NCBI RefSeq assembly: GCF_002954265.1 | Contig: NZ_PPSL01000001.1 | Span: 806,001-870,000 of the forward strand | Origin: Flavipsychrobacter stenotrophus | Lineage (GTDB): Bacteria > Bacteroidota > Bacteroidia > Chitinophagales > Chitinophagaceae | DNA: 64,000 nucleotides | Reading direction: 5' to 3' | Shown here: piece after piece, positions 60,837-64,000 of the stretch | Numbering within the stretch: the first letter of the stretch is position 1 | How the letters are laid out: every line of letters begins with the position of its first letter | Position numbers and translations under genes: made by a program | The notes under the pieces: generated by a model | Told to the model about the DNA's origin: nothing | The model's database searches: none | Seen by the model: the letters and a program-made list of their open reading frames with translations, nothing else

Positions 60837-60866
60837 TAGAGACGCAATTATGCGTCTCTACCAAAA
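60837..60866. repeat. Palindromic intergenic repeat A, copy 3 (inverted)
   Basis: AGAGACGCAATTATGCGTCT plus CTACCAAAAG; orientation opposite to copies 1 and 2. Confidence 0.75.
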
Positions 60867-61059
60867 GTCACCCGGAGAAATTATATTTTCAAGTCCCCAC
60901 CTCCACATAATATTATTACCTGTTATTCGTTTATGTAGTAACTTAGTGAAAAGGCTACAAGTTAAAAAGTAATCATGTGTTGAGCTAAACAGAATATAGT
61001 TCTACCACTTTGGGGTTTTAACTTTTGACTTTTAACTTGATATAATACCCTTCTTATAT

Positions 61060-62985
61060 ATGCGTAGGCATTGTAGCACCATCATATCTACTCTGCTGCT
61101 GTTACTGGCAGTAAGTTACCCTGCGCTTGCCTCTCATATAATAGGTGGCGAGATGACCTATAAGTTTCTCAATAGCGTTGCCGGTGGCAATAATTACCGC
61201 ATCTCGCTTACCATATATGAAGACTGCCTGCATGGCTCGCCCGAGGCTATAAACAGGGATAACCCGGCCTATTTTGTGGTATATGATGAGGACAGCACCA
61301 GGATCTATTTCGACTCCGCGCAATATGCCACTTCGGTTAAGATACCGCCTAATTATGATATAGCCTGTATTACCAATCCCCCGGCAATGTGCGTGCAGAC
61401 CAAGACGTTTAATATCACCTTCATGCTGCCGCGCAATCATAAAAAGTATACAGTGGCGTACCAGCGTTGCTGCCGCAATGGTGATGTGATCAATATCCTC
61501 AATGCAGATTATACAGGAGCTACCTACTTCTGTGAGATACCCTCTGATCTTACTGTACCAACTAACACCAGTGCAGTATTCAACAATTTCCCGCCCGAGA
61601 TCATTTGCGTAAATACACCGCTGTTCTATAACAACTCCGCTACCGATGTGGATGGTGATTCCCTTAGCTACATGCTTTGCGACTCTTATGATGCGCCCAA
61701 TGGACTGGATGATAATGCCGTTCCCGATCCTCCTCCATACAAGAGCGTAGCGTACAAGCATCCACCTTATTCTTATTACAATCCACTCACTGGTAGTCCG
61801 CCACTGGCTATAGACCCTGTTTCAGGCATTATCACTGCTACTCCATTGCGCATGGGTCGCTACTTGGTAACCGTATGTTGCAGTGAGTGGCGACATGGCG
61901 TGCTCATCAATACTATTCACAGGGAGTTCCAGTTCGTGGTAACCGATTGCTCTAAGGCTGTGGTAGCAGATATGCCCTACTTTACTAATGATCCTGCTAT
62001 ATACAAGATCAACTGTACCAACCACAACATAGACTTTGTGAATACGAGCAAGGGCGGCAATACCTGGCTGTGGGATTTTGGAGTGGCAGGTATTTTTACT
62101 GACACATCAAGTGTCTTTCAGCCTACCTATACCTACCCCGACACGGGCATTTATACCGTAAAGCTGGTGGCCAATCCCGGTACGCCATGTGCGGATAGTA
62201 TACAGAAAAAGGTGAAAATATTTCCTGTATTCTTTACCGCCTTCGATGATACCGGCAAGCATTGTCCGGGTACTGAGCTTTCGTTTATCGACCAAACAGT
62301 GAGTACCACAGGCAATATAAATACATGGGATTGGAACTTTGGGGATGGCGATACAGCATTACGCCAAAACCCTACTCACACCTATGTGAACGGCGGCACT
62401 TACAACGTGACACTCGTAGCCGGCAACCAAAAGAACTGCGTGGATACTACAGTACACCAGATAGTGGTGGAAATATTCAAACCCAATGCCGGTAATGATA
62501 CCATAATTGTGAAAGGTGAAACAATTGTGCTGAATGCCACTGGTGGCGTAGAATACGAATGGACGCCGCCCATCTACTTATCAAAATTCAGCCAGGGCAA
62601 CGCCGAAGGCTATTTCCCCGACACGGGCGTATACCACTACACCGTGAAAGTAAGAAGCGCCTATGGCTGCATAGGCATAGACAGCATGGATGTGTGGGTA
62701 GTTGATCAGGCAGCATTTTTTGTGCCCACCGGCTTCTCACCAAATGGCGATGGACTGAATGACATTTTTCGCCCTATTGCTATTGGTTACAGGTCAATTA
62801 ATTTCTTCAGAGTATTCAACCGATATGGGGAACAAGTATATTTTGGCCAAAATATAAAAGAGGGATGGGATGGCACCTATGATCACAAACAAGCCGACAT
62901 GGGGACATACTACTGGCACATTGGCTATATAGACAGGTATGGCAAAGAAGGCAATATGCGGGGCGATGTGACTTTAGTGAAGTAA
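61060..62985 (+). CDS. PKD-domain cell-surface protein with T9SS type B sorting domain, copy 2
   Basis: 641 residues, the same length and domain order as the gene at 58787. The same stretches recur: SHIIGGEMTYKF, IYEDCLHGSPEAI, YQRCCRNGDVINI, CCSEWRHGVLINTIHREFQFVVTDCS, WDWNFGDGD and the C-terminal FSPNGDGLNDIFRP...GDVTLVK. Clearly a tandem paralogue. The 347-base gap between the copies holds palindromic repeats rather than a gene. Confidence 0.88.
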   Translation: MRRHCSTIISTLLLLLAVSYPALASHIIGGEMTYKFLNSVAGGNNYRISLTIYEDCLHGSPEAINRDNPAYFVVYDEDSTRIYFDSAQYATSVKIPPNYDIACITNPPAMCVQTKTFNITFMLPRNHKKYTVAYQRCCRNGDVINILNADYTGATYFCEIPSDLTVPTNTSAVFNNFPPEIICVNTPLFYNNSATDVDGDSLSYMLCDSYDAPNGLDDNAVPDPPPYKSVAYKHPPYSYYNPLTGSPPLAIDPVSGIITATPLRMGRYLVTVCCSEWRHGVLINTIHREFQFVVTDCSKAVVADMPYFTNDPAIYKINCTNHNIDFVNTSKGGNTWLWDFGVAGIFTDTSSVFQPTYTYPDTGIYTVKLVANPGTPCADSIQKKVKIFPVFFTAFDDTGKHCPGTELSFIDQTVSTTGNINTWDWNFGDGDTALRQNPTHTYVNGGTYNVTLVAGNQKNCVDTTVHQIVVEIFKPNAGNDTIIVKGETIVLNATGGVEYEWTPPIYLSKFSQGNAEGYFPDTGVYHYTVKVRSAYGCIGIDSMDVWVVDQAAFFVPTGFSPNGDGLNDIFRPIAIGYRSINFFRVFNRYGEQVYFGQNIKEGWDGTYDHKQADMGTYYWHIGYIDRYGKEGNMRGDVTLVK

Positions 62986-63037
62986 TAACAACCTACCTAA
63001 CAGCAAGTACCTTACTTACAAGAGTATGTCATATTTT

Positions 63038-63110
63038 GATGCCGAAGGTATCAGATGTATATAGCAAAATCGGATAGCAATTTCGAAACGATGCCGAAGG
63101 TATCGGATGT
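63038..63110. repeat. 21-base direct repeat (63038-63058, 63090-63110)
   Basis: GATGCCGAAGGTATC(A/G)GATGT occurs twice, with one change between copies. Confidence 0.7.
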
Positions 63111-63129
63111 CTGATTAAGCGATTCTCTC

Positions 63130-63906
63130 TTACGGCCTCAAAACTTCCATGAAGTTGATATTAGCCATAACCGCATTTTCAGGAAGATGCTCCAACTTCT
63201 TATTCAACCAGTACGCAGTGCGCTGATAATAGTTGTCTGAATGAGAGATAAACAGACAAGTACCACCTTGAATAGCCTTAATGATAGGTAATTTCAACTT
63301 ATCAGAAACAGCAGGACAACCCCAGCTACGGCCCAGTTTTGAATTACCTGCAATATATCTTTCGCTTACATATCCGGCACCATGTACCACAATACCCCTG
63401 CTGAGTGCGGCATCGTTAAAGCCATTATCCATGCCATTAAGGCGAAGAGAAATACCGTGCTCGCCATTGTAGGTAGTGCCGGTTACATAAAAACCCAGGC
63501 TGCTCTGGTGCGAATTCTCGTCGTTGGAAAATGATTGCGCATACTCCTCACCCGATCCCATGCCATGCGCCACCAATGTATTGAATAGCACTTTACCCGA
63601 GACAATATCTATAACCCATAACCTTTTTTCTGATGATGGAAGATTAAAATCGCAGATTGAGATGATCTCTTTGCCGGTATTGAGCAGACCCGCATATTTA
63701 AGGTTCAGATAACCCTTATAGGCATTGGCAAAAACCTCGTAAGAGAGTTTTGCAGAATTTGTAAAATCTATATGATCGTAAATCGAGTGGAAGTACTCTT
63801 GCACCCTTACTTCTTCGTTAATTCCCCCGTTCTCCCCCGCAGCAACTACATTAGTTGACAAAGCTGCTACTATAAACAAACCTACCCACAGACACAATTT
63901 CCTCAT
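63130..63906 (-). CDS. L,D-transpeptidase-like (YkuD_2) protein
   Basis: 258 residues with a signal peptide (about 1-23). The catalytic pattern of the murein L,D-transpeptidase catalytic-like family is visible: SRGIVVHGAGYV with the His and LGRSWGCPAVS with the catalytic Cys. Expected to act on peptidoglycan in the periplasm. Single gene at the end of the window. Confidence 0.85.
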   Translation of the reverse strand: MRKLCLWVGLFIVAALSTNVVAAGENGGINEEVRVQEYFHSIYDHIDFTNSAKLSYEVFANAYKGYLNLKYAGLLNTGKEIISICDFNLPSSEKRLWVIDIVSGKVLFNTLVAHGMGSGEEYAQSFSNDENSHQSSLGFYVTGTTYNGEHGISLRLNGMDNGFNDAALSRGIVVHGAGYVSERYIAGNSKLGRSWGCPAVSDKLKLPIIKAIQGGTCLFISHSDNYYQRTAYWLNKKLEHLPENAVMANINFMEVLRP

Positions 63907-64000
63907 TGATCTTATATTTGTTTTTATTTATGTAAATGCTGAATGCAAGCAAAGATAGCCGTATAATCTATTTAGAAAAATATTATAGCTCTTTTTAACC

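Noticed and set aside
61102-61761. 219-codon minus-strand frame
   Set aside because: Antisense shadow of the strongly supported T9SS protein; sequence looks like reverse-frame noise.

Overview
The window is a Bacteroidota chromosome segment. Supporting signs are type IX secretion substrates (C-terminal sorting domains at 5889-6902, 58787-60712 and 61060-62985), a SusC-style TonB receptor with a DUF4249 lipoprotein partner, a 285-residue primary sigma factor of the Bacteroidota type, and promoters with the TAnnTTTG -7 box, often only a few bases from the start codon. The family is probably Chitinophagaceae-like, but I cannot fix it from the sequence.

The most interesting part is 7742-18932. 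It is an 11.2 kb insert flanked by two direct repeats that look like chromosome dimer-resolution (dif) sites: both share the spacer TTTACA and a XerD-type arm, and the left copy has the E. coli XerD arm exactly. Between them lies a small tailless single-stranded-DNA-type prophage, read almost entirely on the minus strand: a cluster of tiny early genes (18846-17578), a short basic protein ending in the SSB-style tail DDLPF, a rolling-circle (gene II/X-type) replication protein, a candidate major capsid protein, seven or more small proteins with membrane segments, an arginine-rich membrane protein, a virion lysozyme and a possible holin. The late operon ends at an intrinsic terminator (9384-9414). 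A 400-base non-coding tract follows, packed with repeats and hairpins, and is the best origin/packaging candidate. Two short plus-strand genes and a nuclease-like gene sit at the left end. No integrase, packaging ATPase, Zot or microvirus-type capsid gene is visible, so integration is probably done by host XerC/XerD. In size and gene content the nearest described virus I know is FLiP (Finnlakeviridae: circular ssDNA, internal membrane); here the element is integrated.

Left of the element (1-7581) are housekeeping and envelope genes: lytic transglycosylase (cut by the window edge), OmpA lipoprotein, C1-type aminopeptidase, MTHFR, rhomboid protease, DUF2167 membrane protein, a secreted thioredoxin-like T9SS substrate and an SRAP protein. 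Right of it (19038-24828) is a run of small unknown genes with a family of four related lipoproteins and duplicated promoter modules, then a Rieske protein.

From 25007 on, the window holds core and envelope functions: ABC exporter, CDF metal transporter, hisS, a low-molecular-weight phosphatase, SDR, a TetR-controlled tripartite RND efflux operon with a matching operator in front of both the regulator and the efflux genes, an AT-rich OLD-like ATPase/TOPRIM gene that looks acquired, polyprenyl synthase, RNase R, a TlpA-like lipoprotein, the TonB/DUF4249 pair, an MFS exporter, glutaryl-CoA dehydrogenase, rpoD, DUF4105 and hydrolase genes, two tandem 641-residue gliding/T9SS proteins, and an L,D-transpeptidase-like protein. 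Two families of short palindromic intergenic repeats are scattered over 35.6-60.9 kb. No tRNA, rRNA, CRISPR array or transposase was seen.
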